Origin: Streptomyces sp. NRRL F-5126
GTDB lineage: Bacteria; Actinomycetota; Actinomycetes; Streptomycetales; Streptomycetaceae
DNA: 64,000 bases
Reading direction: 5' to 3'
Assembly: GCF_000721265.1 (NCBI RefSeq)
Contig: NZ_JOFZ01000006.1
Location: 310,001 to 374,000 of the forward strand
The notes under the pieces are model-generated. The model saw only the letters and a list, made by a program, of their open reading frames with translations, was not told where the DNA came from and ran no database searches. The translations under genes were made by a program, and so were the position numbers. Shown here one piece after another: positions 33,162-41,822 of this stretch; position 1 is the stretch's first letter; each line of letters starts with the position of its first letter.

Positions 33162-34217
33162 ATGCCATCTGCGAGCGAGGAACGGGCGGTCGCCTTCGTG
33201 GAGAGCCCCGTCCAGCTGCTGAACGTGCTGGAGTGGGCGGGCCGCCCCGCGGCGCGGGACGCGTACGACCTGACCGTGGTCGTCCTGTCGCCCACCGACC
33301 CGATGTCGCGCGGCCAGCTGCGCCGCATGGCCGAACTGGCCAGGGACGCCGGGTTCACGGTCCGCTGGCAGGAGGCCAGGGGCGGGGCGGGTGCCCCGCT
33401 CAAGGCGGTGCGCGAACTGGCGCCGCTGCTGCACAGGTCGGGCCGGATCGTCATCGGGGACCCCTTCTCGCGCTACGTGCAGCTGCTGCTGACGCTCGTC
33501 AAGGGCAAGCGGCTGACCGTGGTGGACGACGGGACGGCGACGATGGAGTTCGTCGGCCAGCTCGCGCGCGGGGAGCGCCTGGTGCGCTGGCACAGGCGCG
33601 GCGGCGCGCGCGGGCCGCGCGAACTGGTGCTCGCCCCCGTCACCGCGGCGGCCCGCCGCAGGCTCACGCCGACGGCGGCGCGCTCGGTCGAGGTGTTCAC
33701 GGCGATGCCCGTCGAGGAGGTGCCCGAGGGCATCGAGGTGACGGAGAACCGCTTCGCGTGGACGCGTGCCGCGTTCGGCCCGCCGAGGATCATCGACGGC
33801 GCCGACCTGGTCGGCACGTCGCTGGTGGAGACGGGCGTGCTCGACGAGGCCCAGTACGCCGGGGCGGTGCGCGCCCTGGCCCGCGAGCACGGGGCGCTGC
33901 GCTACTTCGCGCACCGCCGCGAGAGCCCGGACAAGCTCCGGGCGCTGCACGCGGCGACGGGCCTGGAGATCGTCCGCCCCGATCTGCCCCTTGAGGTGAT
34001 CGCGCGCAGGGGCCCGATCGGCGCGACGATCGTGAGCTTCCCGTCCACGGTCGTCCACACGCTCCCCGCGGCCCTCGCCGGCACGGGCGTGCGCGTCGCG
34101 GTCTGCGACATCGCCCCGGAGTGGCTCACGTCCCACGCGTCACCGCGCGCCCAGGGTTTCCTGTCGGGCGTGACGGACGCGGCGAAGGACGTCCACAGGC
34201 TGGTGACGCCCGCTTAG
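33162..34217 (+). CDS. Putative polysialyltransferase/GT52-like glycosyltransferase
   Basis: About 351 residues, no membrane segment. The opening VAFVESPVQLLNVLEWAG resembles the SPLQLLN start of GT52 and related sialyltransferases; TVVDDGTATMEF matches the acidic-Gly motif, and SFPSTVVHTLPAAL the S/T motif, of polysialyltransferase-like GT-B enzymes. It begins 11 bp after neuB and ends the rightward operon. With the gene at 26.9-28.3 kb and the DUF6716-like gene, it gives the locus three transferases of this general type. Confidence 0.75.
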   Translation: MPSASEERAVAFVESPVQLLNVLEWAGRPAARDAYDLTVVVLSPTDPMSRGQLRRMAELARDAGFTVRWQEARGGAGAPLKAVRELAPLLHRSGRIVIGDPFSRYVQLLLTLVKGKRLTVVDDGTATMEFVGQLARGERLVRWHRRGGARGPRELVLAPVTAAARRRLTPTAARSVEVFTAMPVEEVPEGIEVTENRFAWTRAAFGPPRIIDGADLVGTSLVETGVLDEAQYAGAVRALAREHGALRYFAHRRESPDKLRALHAATGLEIVRPDLPLEVIARRGPIGATIVSFPSTVVHTLPAALAGTGVRVAVCDIAPEWLTSHASPRAQGFLSGVTDAAKDVHRLVTPA

Positions 34218-34312
34218 ATCACGGGCCGCAGTCAGATCGTCCGACCGGTGGGCTGGGTAGGTACCCGGCACGCGCGGAGACGCCGCGCGGATCGAGGAGG
34301 AGGACGCCGGGC

Positions 34313-34993
34313 ATGGTGGACGTCATCGGGGCCGGTTACGGCCGTACGGGCACGCTCTCGCTGCGGACGGCCCTGGAGAGGCTGGGCTTCGCCCCGTGCT
34401 ACCACATGATCGAGGTGCTCAGGGATCCCGACCAGCTGCCACGCTGGAGCCGCGCGCTCGCGTCGGATCCTGTGGACATCGCGGGCGTACTCGACGGGTA
34501 CCGGGCCTCCGTCGACTTCCCCACCAGCATGTACTGGCGCGAGCAGCTCGCGGCCTGGCCGGACGCGAAGGTGGTGCTGACCGTACGCGACCCGCACCGC
34601 TGGTACGCCTCCGCGAAGGAGACGATCTTCTCCATGGACCGGCCGGACACGGACCATCCGGACCCCGAGATCAGGGAGTTGCGGCGCTTCATGGGCCAGG
34701 AGCTGATGCCCCGCGTCATGGACGTCGGCGCGGACCGCCCGCTGAACGAGCTGGACGAGGAGGAGGCGGTCGCCGCGTTCGAACGCCACGTGGCGGACGT
34801 CCGGGCGACGGTCCCGCCGGAGCAGCTCCTCGTCTTCCAGGTCAAGGAGGGCTGGGAGCCGCTGTGCGCGTTCCTCGGCGTTCCCGTGCCGGACGAGGAG
34901 TTCCCGCGCGTCAACGAGGCGAGCGGATTCCGCCAGGTCGCGGAGGCCGCCTTCGAGGAGCGCGCCCGGGCGCTGGCCGCAAGGCGCGCGTAG
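34313..34993 (+). CDS. Sulfotransferase-like P-loop protein
   Basis: About 226 residues. The N-terminal P-loop VIGAGYGRTGTLSLRTALERLG and the later VVLTVRDPHRWYASAKETI correspond to the PAPS 5'-phosphosulfate and 3'-phosphate binding elements of the NodH-like sulfotransferase family common in streptomycetes. GGAGGAGGA precedes the ATG at 34313. The acceptor is unknown. It lies 95 bp after the glycopolymer operon, so sulfation of the polymer is possible but unproven; it converges with an AsnC regulator gene. Confidence 0.82.
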   Translation: MVDVIGAGYGRTGTLSLRTALERLGFAPCYHMIEVLRDPDQLPRWSRALASDPVDIAGVLDGYRASVDFPTSMYWREQLAAWPDAKVVLTVRDPHRWYASAKETIFSMDRPDTDHPDPEIRELRRFMGQELMPRVMDVGADRPLNELDEEEAVAAFERHVADVRATVPPEQLLVFQVKEGWEPLCAFLGVPVPDEEFPRVNEASGFRQVAEAAFEERARALAARRA

Positions 34994-35025
34994 GCGCGGC
35001 GCCGGACCGAACCCCCGGCCGCTCC

Positions 35026-36048
35026 TCAGCCCGGGGGCCGCAGGGCGGCCGGGACGACCAGGGTTCCGGTCGCCCGTCCGGCGCTGTCCAGCATCCAGCC
35101 CATGCGTTTCGGCGTGCGCAGGTTGATCGCGTTCTCGCGCACCCGGAGCTCGGGCAGGCGCGCGCCGAAGAGCCGCTCGATGTGCAGGATCTCCTCCACG
35201 GTGCGCGTCCACACTGTCATGGCGAGATTCGTCTCTCCCGTGGTGGAGACGCACATCCTCAGCTCCGGCAGCGTCGCCAGCGCGGCGACGGCACGGTCGT
35301 GTCCCGCCGGGTCGATCCGGGCCGTCCAGGTACTGCTCACCGACCAGCCGGAGACCTCCGCCGCCAGCTCGCAGCGGAACGACACCAGGCCGGAGCCGAG
35401 CAGGCGCCCGAGCCGGCGCCGTACGGTCGCGGGGTTGTGGCCGGTGGCCCGGGCGAGGTCGGCGGCGCTCGCCCTGCCGTCGTGGGCGAGCGCCTCGATC
35501 AACGGCCACGCGTCGAACTGCGGCGGCGCGGACGCCGCTGACGAGGTGGCCGGGGCGAGCCGCTCGAAGGCGGCCTCCTGCGCCGGGCCGAGCGCGCCCA
35601 GGCGCCAGTGGCTGCCGTGGCGGTGGACGGCGGTCGCCACGTGGCTGCGCTGCCGAGCGACACCGGGCAGGGACTCCAGGGTGTCGAAGAGGAATTCCGT
35701 GAGTGCGGGCATGTCGCGGGTGATCACCGTGAGCAGGAGGTCTCTGCCCCGTGTCGACTCCTCGACGGTGACGACCCTCGCGTCCTCGCACAGCGCCCGT
35801 ACGACCCCGGCGCGCGTCCCCGGCAGGCAGTCGACCTCGACGAGCGCCAGCGTCACATCGCGGTAGGCGTTTCCCGGCTGCGCGCTCACCCACGCGAGGC
35901 CTGACGCCCGCATGCGCTCCCACCGGGCCACGAGTGTCGCCCGGGTGGCGCCCAGGATGCGGGCGGCGTCCGTCCACGTGGCGCGGGGGGCGATCTGCAG
36001 ACCGTGCAGGAGTTGCAGATCGCGCTCATCCAGCTCGTCAGCCCGCAC
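35026..36048 (-). CDS. Lrp/AsnC-family regulator with duplicated core
   Basis: About 340 residues, twice the usual AsnC length. The N-terminal HTH is RDLQLLHGLQIAPRATWTDAARILGATRATLVARWERM, followed by a first ligand-binding domain, then a second HTH (ALAHDGRASAADLARATGHNPATVRRRLGRLL, quoted as location about residues 190-222) and second domain with MCVSTTGETNLAMTVW. GTG start at 36048 chosen at the beginning of the HTH. Divergent from the amidohydrolase operon across 104 bp containing repeated ATCGATT(T)CCG motifs, so it probably controls that operon in response to an amino-acid-like ligand. Confidence 0.88.
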   Translation of the reverse strand: MRADELDERDLQLLHGLQIAPRATWTDAARILGATRATLVARWERMRASGLAWVSAQPGNAYRDVTLALVEVDCLPGTRAGVVRALCEDARVVTVEESTRGRDLLLTVITRDMPALTEFLFDTLESLPGVARQRSHVATAVHRHGSHWRLGALGPAQEAAFERLAPATSSAASAPPQFDAWPLIEALAHDGRASAADLARATGHNPATVRRRLGRLLGSGLVSFRCELAAEVSGWSVSSTWTARIDPAGHDRAVAALATLPELRMCVSTTGETNLAMTVWTRTVEEILHIERLFGARLPELRVRENAINLRTPKRMGWMLDSAGRATGTLVVPAALRPPG

Positions 36049-36152
36049 GGATCGATTCCGATTCCTTGTCGCTGTGCACGATTCGATCGATTTCCGCTCC
36101 GATCGGCGATCGCTGTCCACACTACTCGCAAGGACGGCGGAAGGCCCATGAC
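36049..36152. promoter_or_regulatory. Divergent control region, repeated ATCGATT(T)CCG
   Basis: ATCGATTCCG near 36051 and ATCGATTTCCG near 36087 repeat in the AsnC/amidohydrolase gap, with CGATCGGCGATCG beside the second. Candidate Lrp/AsnC half-sites. Confidence 0.45.
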
Positions 36153-37427
36153 GTGAAGATCCAGCAGGAAGCGCAGGCACTGGCACCCGAGCTGACAGCT
36201 CTGCGGCACACACTGCACGCCCATCCCGAGATCGGACTCGACCTCCCTCGCACGCAGGCCCAGGTGGTCGAGGCGCTGAGCGGGCTGCCACTGGACGTCT
36301 CGCTCGGCAAGCGCGCCACCTCCGTCACGGCCGTGCTGCGCGGCAGTGCACCGCATCGCGGCGATGCCCGGCCGGCCGTGCTGCTGCGTGCCGACATGGA
36401 CGCCGTACCGGTGCGGGAGGAGACGGGACTCGTCCACGCGTCCAGGACCGAGGGGGTGGCGCACGCCTGCGGACACGATATGCACACGGCGATGCTGGTC
36501 GGCGCCGCGCGGCTGCTCTCGGCCCGGCGCGAGGAGCTGCACGGCGACGTGGTGTTCATGTTCCAGCCCGGTGAGGAGGGCTGGGAGGGCGCACGCGCCA
36601 TGATCGAGGAAGGGGTGCTCGACGCCGCGGGGCGCCGGGCCGTGGCCGCTTACGGCCTGCATGTCTTCTCGAACATGGCGCAGGACTTCTTCACCCGGCC
36701 GGGCGCGATGCTCGCCTCGTCGTCGGCGCTGCTGGCCACCGTGCGGGGCGAGGGCGGGCACGCCTCGGAACCGCACCGGGCCCTGGACCCCATCACCGTC
36801 GCGGCGGAGATGGTCCTCGCCCTGCAGACCATGATCACTCGGCGGTTCGACGTGTTCGAGCCGGTGGTGCTGACCGTGGGGACGCTGCATGCCGGCACCC
36901 GGCGCAACATCGTCCCGGCGACCGCCGACTTCGAGGCGACGGTACGTACCCTTTCCGACTCCGCCGCAGAGCAGGTCGGGCAGAGCGCGCTGCGTCTGCT
37001 GCACGGCATCGCCGACGCCCACGGAGTCCAGGTCGATGCCCGGTTCGTCAGGGAACGGCCGGTCACCTGGAACGACCCCGGCGAGACGGCGTTCGCCGAC
37101 GGGACGATCCGTGAGGTCTTCGGCGAGGACCGGCACCGGCTGCTGGCCCATCCGTTCACCGGGGCCGAGGACTTCTCCCGCGTGCTCGCCGAAGTGCCCG
37201 GAGCCATGATCGCGCTCGGCGCGCTGCCCGCCGGGGCGGACCCCGCGACCGCCCCGTTCAACCACAGCGGTCGCGCCGTCTTCGACGACGCGGTCCTGCC
37301 CCTCGGTGCCGCGCTCTACGCGGAACTCGCGCTCCGGCGGACCCGTGCCGCCGGGCCGTCGTCCCGCGACGCCAAGAGGACAACGTCCATCAGCCCCACC
37401 CAGCCACCGACGGAGGCCCGCCCATGA
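36153..37427 (+). CDS. M20D amidohydrolase
   Basis: About 424 residues. Family motifs: LHAHPEIGLDL, LRADMDAVPV, HACGHDMHTAMLVGAA, FQPGEEGWEGA and a C-terminal HPFTGAEDFSRVL. Hydrolyses an N-acyl amino acid or similar amide. GTG start at 36153 with GGAAGG eight bases before. It differs clearly from the amidohydrolase at 1.1-2.4 kb and heads a four-gene operon with an MHS transporter, a cyclase-family hydrolase and an MBL-fold hydrolase, whose shared substrate is unknown. Its stop overlaps the transporter start (ATGA). Confidence 0.92.
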   Translation: MKIQQEAQALAPELTALRHTLHAHPEIGLDLPRTQAQVVEALSGLPLDVSLGKRATSVTAVLRGSAPHRGDARPAVLLRADMDAVPVREETGLVHASRTEGVAHACGHDMHTAMLVGAARLLSARREELHGDVVFMFQPGEEGWEGARAMIEEGVLDAAGRRAVAAYGLHVFSNMAQDFFTRPGAMLASSSALLATVRGEGGHASEPHRALDPITVAAEMVLALQTMITRRFDVFEPVVLTVGTLHAGTRRNIVPATADFEATVRTLSDSAAEQVGQSALRLLHGIADAHGVQVDARFVRERPVTWNDPGETAFADGTIREVFGEDRHRLLAHPFTGAEDFSRVLAEVPGAMIALGALPAGADPATAPFNHSGRAVFDDAVLPLGAALYAELALRRTRAAGPSSRDAKRTTSISPTQPPTEARP

Positions 37428-38773
37428 ACGGATCCGTTACCCCCGCTGCCGTACGGCTGCCGCCGAGTTCCCGGCGCACGCTGTGCGCCGCGGCTCTCGG
37501 ACATGCCCTTGAGTGGTACGACTGGGGGATCTACGCGATCTTCGTACCGTTCTTCGCGACCCAGTTCTTCCACGCCGGCAACGCGGTCTCCGCCGTCCTG
37601 TCGAGCCTCGCCGTCTTCGCCGTCGGGTTCGCGGCCAGGCCGATCGGCGGCCTCGTCATCGGCAGACTCGCCGACCGGGTCGGGCGCCGGCCGATGATGC
37701 TGCTCACGGTTTCCGGCATGGCCTTCGCCAGCCTGGTGATCGGGGTCTGCCCGACGTACTCGGTCATCGGCCCGGGTGCCTCGGTCGTGCTCCTGCTCGC
37801 CCGAGTGGTGCAGGGATTGGCGACCGGGGGCGAGTTGCCCTCGGCGCAGACCTACCTCGCGGAGGCGGCCCCGCCCAGCAGGCGCGGCCTGTGGTCGAGT
37901 GTCATCTACGTCGCGAGCGTCGGCGGCAACACGGTCGGCGTCCTGCTGGGACTGGTGCTCTCCGTGGTTCTGTCGGATGCCGCCATGACGTCCTACGGCT
38001 GGCGCATTCCGTTCATCGTCGGCAGTGTGTTCGGCGTGATCGCGCTGTGGATCCGCCGGACGCTCGCGGAGACCGGCACCTTCACCTCCACGGCCGGACG
38101 GGACGGCCCGCGTGCACGGATCTGGCCCGAGCTGCGGCGCCACCGCCGGCAGGCGGCGCAGGTCGTCGGGATGACCGTGGGGTTCACCGTCGTCTACTAC
38201 GCCTGGGTGATCGCCGCCCCCGCGTACGCCGTGAGCACACTGCACATCAACTCCACAGCGGCACTGTGCGCCGGGGCGCTGGCCGCCCTCGTGCTCATCG
38301 CGTCGCTGCCCGCGTGGGGCGCGCTCTCCGACCGCATCGGCCGGCGCCCGGTTCTGCTGATCAGCGCGATCGGCACGGCCCTGCTGCTGTTTCCGTTGCA
38401 GGCGCTGATCGGCCACAGTGCCTGGCAGCTGGGTATCGCCATGGCGGTCGCGAGCGTCTTCATCGCAGCCGGCGTGGCTGTCCTGCCCGCCGCGTACGCG
38501 GAGATGTTCCCGACCGGGATCCGCACGGTCGGCCTCGCGGTGCCGTACTCGATCGCGGTTGCCGCGTTCGGGGGGACCGCGCCGTACCTGCAGACCTGGA
38601 TCGGCGAGCATCTCGGGCGTGCCGCCTTCAACGGCTACGTTGTCGCCCTCCTGCTGGTCTCGGCGCTGACCGTCGCCACCCTGCCGGAGACCGCGCTGAC
38701 CGAACTCGGGCCTGCCACGGGTGCCGACACGGGGAAAGGTGGGGAACATGAGACTGCTCGAAGCGCTCGGTGA
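37424..38773 (+). CDS. MHS-family metabolite:H+ symporter
   Basis: About 449 residues with 12 membrane segments. ALGHALEWYDWGIYAIFVPFFATQFF, GRLADRVGRRP and VQGLATGGELPSAQTYLAEAAP are the signature of the metabolite:H+ symporter family (shikimate, proline/betaine and dicarboxylate importers). Coupled by ATGA overlap to the amidohydrolase, and its end overlaps the next gene by 26 bp. It probably imports the compound hydrolysed by the operon's enzymes. Confidence 0.93.
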   Translation: MNGSVTPAAVRLPPSSRRTLCAAALGHALEWYDWGIYAIFVPFFATQFFHAGNAVSAVLSSLAVFAVGFAARPIGGLVIGRLADRVGRRPMMLLTVSGMAFASLVIGVCPTYSVIGPGASVVLLLARVVQGLATGGELPSAQTYLAEAAPPSRRGLWSSVIYVASVGGNTVGVLLGLVLSVVLSDAAMTSYGWRIPFIVGSVFGVIALWIRRTLAETGTFTSTAGRDGPRARIWPELRRHRRQAAQVVGMTVGFTVVYYAWVIAAPAYAVSTLHINSTAALCAGALAALVLIASLPAWGALSDRIGRRPVLLISAIGTALLLFPLQALIGHSAWQLGIAMAVASVFIAAGVAVLPAAYAEMFPTGIRTVGLAVPYSIAVAAFGGTAPYLQTWIGEHLGRAAFNGYVVALLLVSALTVATLPETALTELGPATGADTGKGGEHETARSAR

Positions 38774-39545
38774 CGGCATCGAGGCGATCGACCTCGCGCA
38801 GCCGCTGGAGATCGGCATGCCGGTCTCCCCCACGCATCCGGCCTTCCAGTTCGCGTTGCGCGAGCGGCACGGCGACGTCGTTCGCGCGGACGGGATCACC
38901 GGCTCCCACGAGATGATCGTCCTCGGCGGCCACGTCGGAACGCACATGGACGCCCTGTGCCATGTGGCCGTCGACGGCCGTCTGTTCGGCGGGATCCCGG
39001 TGGCCGACGCTCTGCGCGGCGGACGTTACACGGCACACGGCATCGATCAGGTGCCGCCGCTCGTCCGCCGCGGTGTGCTCTTCGACGTGCCCACGATGCG
39101 CGGCGTCGACCGGCTCGCACCCGGCGAGCCCGTACGCCTCGACGACCTGCGGGCGCACGGCGCGCCGGAGCCGGAGCGCGGCGACGTCGCGCTGGTACGC
39201 ACCGGCTGGGCCCAGCACTGGGGCGACCCGCCCGCCTACCTCGGCGACCGACGCGGCGTCCCGGGCCTCGACGCGGCCGCGGCCGCCTGGCTCGCCGGGC
39301 GGGGCGTCGCGGCGGTCGGCGCCGACACCGTCGCCCTCGAACACATCCCGCCGGGGGCAGGGCCCGCGGCGCTTCCCGTGCACCGCCTGCTGCTCGCGGA
39401 GCACGGCATCAACCTCATCGAGGTGATGAACCTCGAAGTACTTGCCGCGCGCGGCGCGGCCGAGTTCCTGTTCGTCGGGGCCCCACTGAACGTCCGGGGC
39501 GCGACCGGCGCGCCCATCCGACCCCTCGCGCTGATCGGCCCCTGA
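38748..39545 (+). CDS. Cyclase-family metal-dependent hydrolase (kynurenine formamidase-like)
   Basis: About 265 residues. The metal site HVGTHMDALCH (62-72) is the HxGTHxDxxxH signature of the cyclase/KynB family, whose members open cyclic amides or esters or hydrolyse formamides. IDLAQPLEIGMPVSPTHP near the N-terminus and ADTVALE and the C-terminal FVGAPLNVRGATGAPIRP also fit. ATG at 38748 lies within the transporter's last codons with AAAGGTGGGG before it. Probably opens a ring or removes a formyl group in the pathway. Confidence 0.9.
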   Translation: MRLLEALGDGIEAIDLAQPLEIGMPVSPTHPAFQFALRERHGDVVRADGITGSHEMIVLGGHVGTHMDALCHVAVDGRLFGGIPVADALRGGRYTAHGIDQVPPLVRRGVLFDVPTMRGVDRLAPGEPVRLDDLRAHGAPEPERGDVALVRTGWAQHWGDPPAYLGDRRGVPGLDAAAAAWLAGRGVAAVGADTVALEHIPPGAGPAALPVHRLLLAEHGINLIEVMNLEVLAARGAAEFLFVGAPLNVRGATGAPIRPLALIGP

Positions 39546-39579
39546 GGGCACACCGGCCAACCGAAAGGAAGCACAGGCC

Positions 39580-40545
39580 ATGTCAGGTCAATCGGAAACG
39601 ACGGCCAGGACCGACACCCTCGAACTCGGGGACGTGACGGTCACCCGCGTCGTCGAGTGGTCCGGCCGGATCCGCACGGTGGGGGAGATGGTCCCCGACA
39701 GCCCCGAGGAGGTGCGCGAGGAGCACCGTGCGGAACTCGTCCCGGACTTCTGGGACCCGCGCGACGACGCGTACCTCTGCGCCGTGCAGTCGTGGATCAT
39801 CCGGAGCGAAGGCCGCGTCATCGTCGTCGACACGGGCGCGGGCAACGACCGCGATCGGCCCCAGGTTCCCCCGTTCGACCACCTCAGCACGCCGTTCCTG
39901 GACAATCTCGCACGCGCGGGCGTCCGGCCGGAGGACGTCGACGTCGTGGTCAACACGCATGTGCACTACGACCACGTCGGCTGGAACACCAGGCTGGACG
40001 ACGGCGCCTGGGTGCCGACGTTCCCCCGGGCGACGTATCTGATCCCGCGCGTCGACCGCGAGTACTTCGACCCCGCGAACGAGCATCTGCGCCCCGCCGC
40101 ACGGAGCGACGCCGACCGGCTGCGCCGCGAGGGGAACCGTCTCGTCTTCGCCGACAGCGTGCAGCCCATCCTGGACAGCGGCCGCGCGGTGCTCTGGGAG
40201 GACCGGCACCGCATCGACGCCGACCTGGAGTTGCGCGCCGCGCCCGGACACACGCCCGGCTCCTCGGCGCTGTGGCTGCGCTCGGGGACCGAGCGGGCGG
40301 TGTTCGTCGGGGACATGCTGCACAGCCCCGTCCAGCTGTGGACGCCGCACGCCAACAGCTGCTTCTGCGAGGATCCGCGGCAGTCGCGCGAAACCCGGCG
40401 CCGCGTACTCGCCGAGGCCGCGGACACCCGCGCCCTCGTCCTGCCCGCCCACTTCCCCGGGCGCGGGGCGGCGCGGGTCAAGCACGAGGGCGACCGTTTC
40501 GAGATCCGGGAGTGGGCTCCGCTGGACCGCCTGACGGCTTCTTAG
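39580..40545 (+). CDS. MBL-fold metallo-hydrolase
   Basis: About 321 residues with the metallo-beta-lactamase motif NTHVHYDHVGW (H127, H129, D131, H132), an upstream VVDTGAGND, PGHTPGSSAL, FVGDMLHS and LPAHFPG, giving a complete dinuclear zinc site. Homologous enzymes include lactonases and thioesterases. Last gene of the amidohydrolase operon, 34 bp after the cyclase, with GAAAGGAAGC before the ATG. Confidence 0.92.
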   Translation: MSGQSETTARTDTLELGDVTVTRVVEWSGRIRTVGEMVPDSPEEVREEHRAELVPDFWDPRDDAYLCAVQSWIIRSEGRVIVVDTGAGNDRDRPQVPPFDHLSTPFLDNLARAGVRPEDVDVVVNTHVHYDHVGWNTRLDDGAWVPTFPRATYLIPRVDREYFDPANEHLRPAARSDADRLRREGNRLVFADSVQPILDSGRAVLWEDRHRIDADLELRAAPGHTPGSSALWLRSGTERAVFVGDMLHSPVQLWTPHANSCFCEDPRQSRETRRRVLAEAADTRALVLPAHFPGRGAARVKHEGDRFEIREWAPLDRLTAS

Positions 40546-40579
40546 GCAGCCCGGCAGCCAGGACACCTCACCTCGGCCG

Positions 40580-40800
40580 GGGCTCTCTGACCGCCGCGGA
40601 GATCGCGGGCAGCCCGGCGAGCAATCCGGTCCTGGTGCGGCGCATCCTCGGCCGGCTGCGCCATGCCGACCTGGTGTGGGCCACCGCGGGGCGGGACGGC
40701 GGCTGGTCGCCGGCGCGCGGCACGCGCATCCGCCCAGCGCCGCGTGCGAGGTCGGGCGCAACATCGGCGCCGCGGAGGCACACCGTCCGCCTCGACGCAT
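40580..40800 (+). pseudogene. Decayed Rrf2-family regulator gene
   Basis: Frame from 40587 reads LTAAEIAGSPASNPVLVRRILG, LRHADLVWATAGRDGGWSPAR, the HTH and wing of an Rrf2 regulator. The next recognisable piece, CEVGRNIGAAEAH (from 40745), matches the CxVGxNI segment of Rrf2 proteins but is in another frame, with the 50 or so residues normally between them missing and no start codon context at the 5' end. I infer a frameshift plus internal deletion. The rest of the gap, 40800-41062, has no gene that I recognise. Confidence 0.6.
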
Positions 40801-41062
40801 CCCCTGACTGCAACCATTCCGGCCCCACCCGGCAGCGTGCGGCAGATGCGCGACGTGGTCCACCACCTGGCCGAACTGGTGCGGCCGCCTCTCGAGGCAG
40901 GGGCGGACGGCCTGGAGCACGGCGCCACGGTCGCCCACACGCCGACGCTCAGGGCCCACGACGCGAGCCATCCGGATCTTCGCGGCAACATCAATCCGCG
41001 CGAACCCGCCATGACGATCCTGAACGGCGGGATCGCCGTCGGCAACCGCCGATCCCGCCTGC

Positions 41063-41659
41063 TCAGGCCGTCGGCGGCCTGAGCAGGCCCGCCACGAGCA
41101 GGCCGACCATGCGGCGGGCGTCGAAGTCCGGGTCGTCCTCGGTGCCGGCACACAGGTTGCCCGCACCGCGCATCAGTTCGTAGGCGGTGATCTCGGAGCG
41201 GATCTCGCCCGCCGCCACGGCGGCCTCCACGAGCTGCGTGCACACCGGCAGGAGGCGGTCGAGGAAGTACGCGTGCAGCCCCTCGAAGCCGGGGTGGCCC
41301 GCCCGCATGGCCCCGGCGAGGCCGTGCTTGGTGACGAGGAAGTCGACGAATTGGTCCATCCACCGCGTCAGCGCGGCGTGCGGCGCGATACCGCTCGCCA
41401 GCAGGGCGGGCCCGGCCTGGGCGCAGGCCTCGACCTGGTGCCGGTAGACGGCGATGATCAGGTCGGCCCGGGTCGGGAAGTGTCGGTAGATCGTGCCCAT
41501 CCCGACGCCGGCCTCGGCCGCGATGTCGCGTACCGGCGCCTCCACTCCCGAGGCGACGAAGACGCGTGCGGCGGCATCGAGCAGGGCCTGCTCGTTGCGC
41601 CGCGCGTCAGCGCGCTTGCGCGGCGCCGCACGCCCGGCCCGTCCGTCGGTTTCGGCCAT
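41063..41659 (-). CDS. TetR-family regulator
   Basis: About 198 residues. HTH at residues about 22-60 (LLDAAARVFVASGVEAPVRDIAAEAGVGMGTIYRHF as location), PTRADLIIAVY, and a SbtR-like C-terminal half. ATG 41659 with GGAAGGGAG upstream. Divergent from an aldo-keto reductase gene, with two similar palindromes in the gap; it probably represses both. Confidence 0.9.
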   Translation of the reverse strand: MAETDGRAGRAAPRKRADARRNEQALLDAAARVFVASGVEAPVRDIAAEAGVGMGTIYRHFPTRADLIIAVYRHQVEACAQAGPALLASGIAPHAALTRWMDQFVDFLVTKHGLAGAMRAGHPGFEGLHAYFLDRLLPVCTQLVEAAVAAGEIRSEITAYELMRGAGNLCAGTEDDPDFDARRMVGLLVAGLLRPPTA

Positions 41660-41702
41660 CACGCCGCTCCCTTCCTGCCTCATCGGCCGCCCGCTTGCAA
41701 AG

Positions 41703-41717
41703 CGGAACATCGCTCCG
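41703..41717. promoter_or_regulatory. TetR operator copy 1 (CGGAACATCGCTCCG)
   Basis: Imperfect palindrome matching the shared consensus GGAACNNCGCTCCG, between the divergent TetR and aldo-keto reductase genes. Confidence 0.6.
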
Positions 41718-41728
41718 TATCGTTTTAG

Positions 41729-41743
41729 TGGAACGCCGCTCCG
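41729..41743. promoter_or_regulatory. TetR operator copy 2 (TGGAACGCCGCTCCG)
   Basis: Second copy of the GGAACNNCGCTCCG element, 26 bp from copy 1. The AT-rich CGTTTTAG between the two copies may be part of a promoter. Confidence 0.6.
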
Positions 41744-41822
41744 CTTGGCCATGATGCCACAGCGGCCGGCCGGCGACCACGGAACCGCGGCCCCGCGGCT
41801 CCCCGCCAGGAAGGAACACATC

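Noticed and set aside
40663..41082. Possible oxidoreductase remnant after the Rrf2 pseudogene
   Set aside because: The segment VRQMRDVVHHLAELVRPP and what follows looked gene-like but I could not match it to any family, so it is not annotated.
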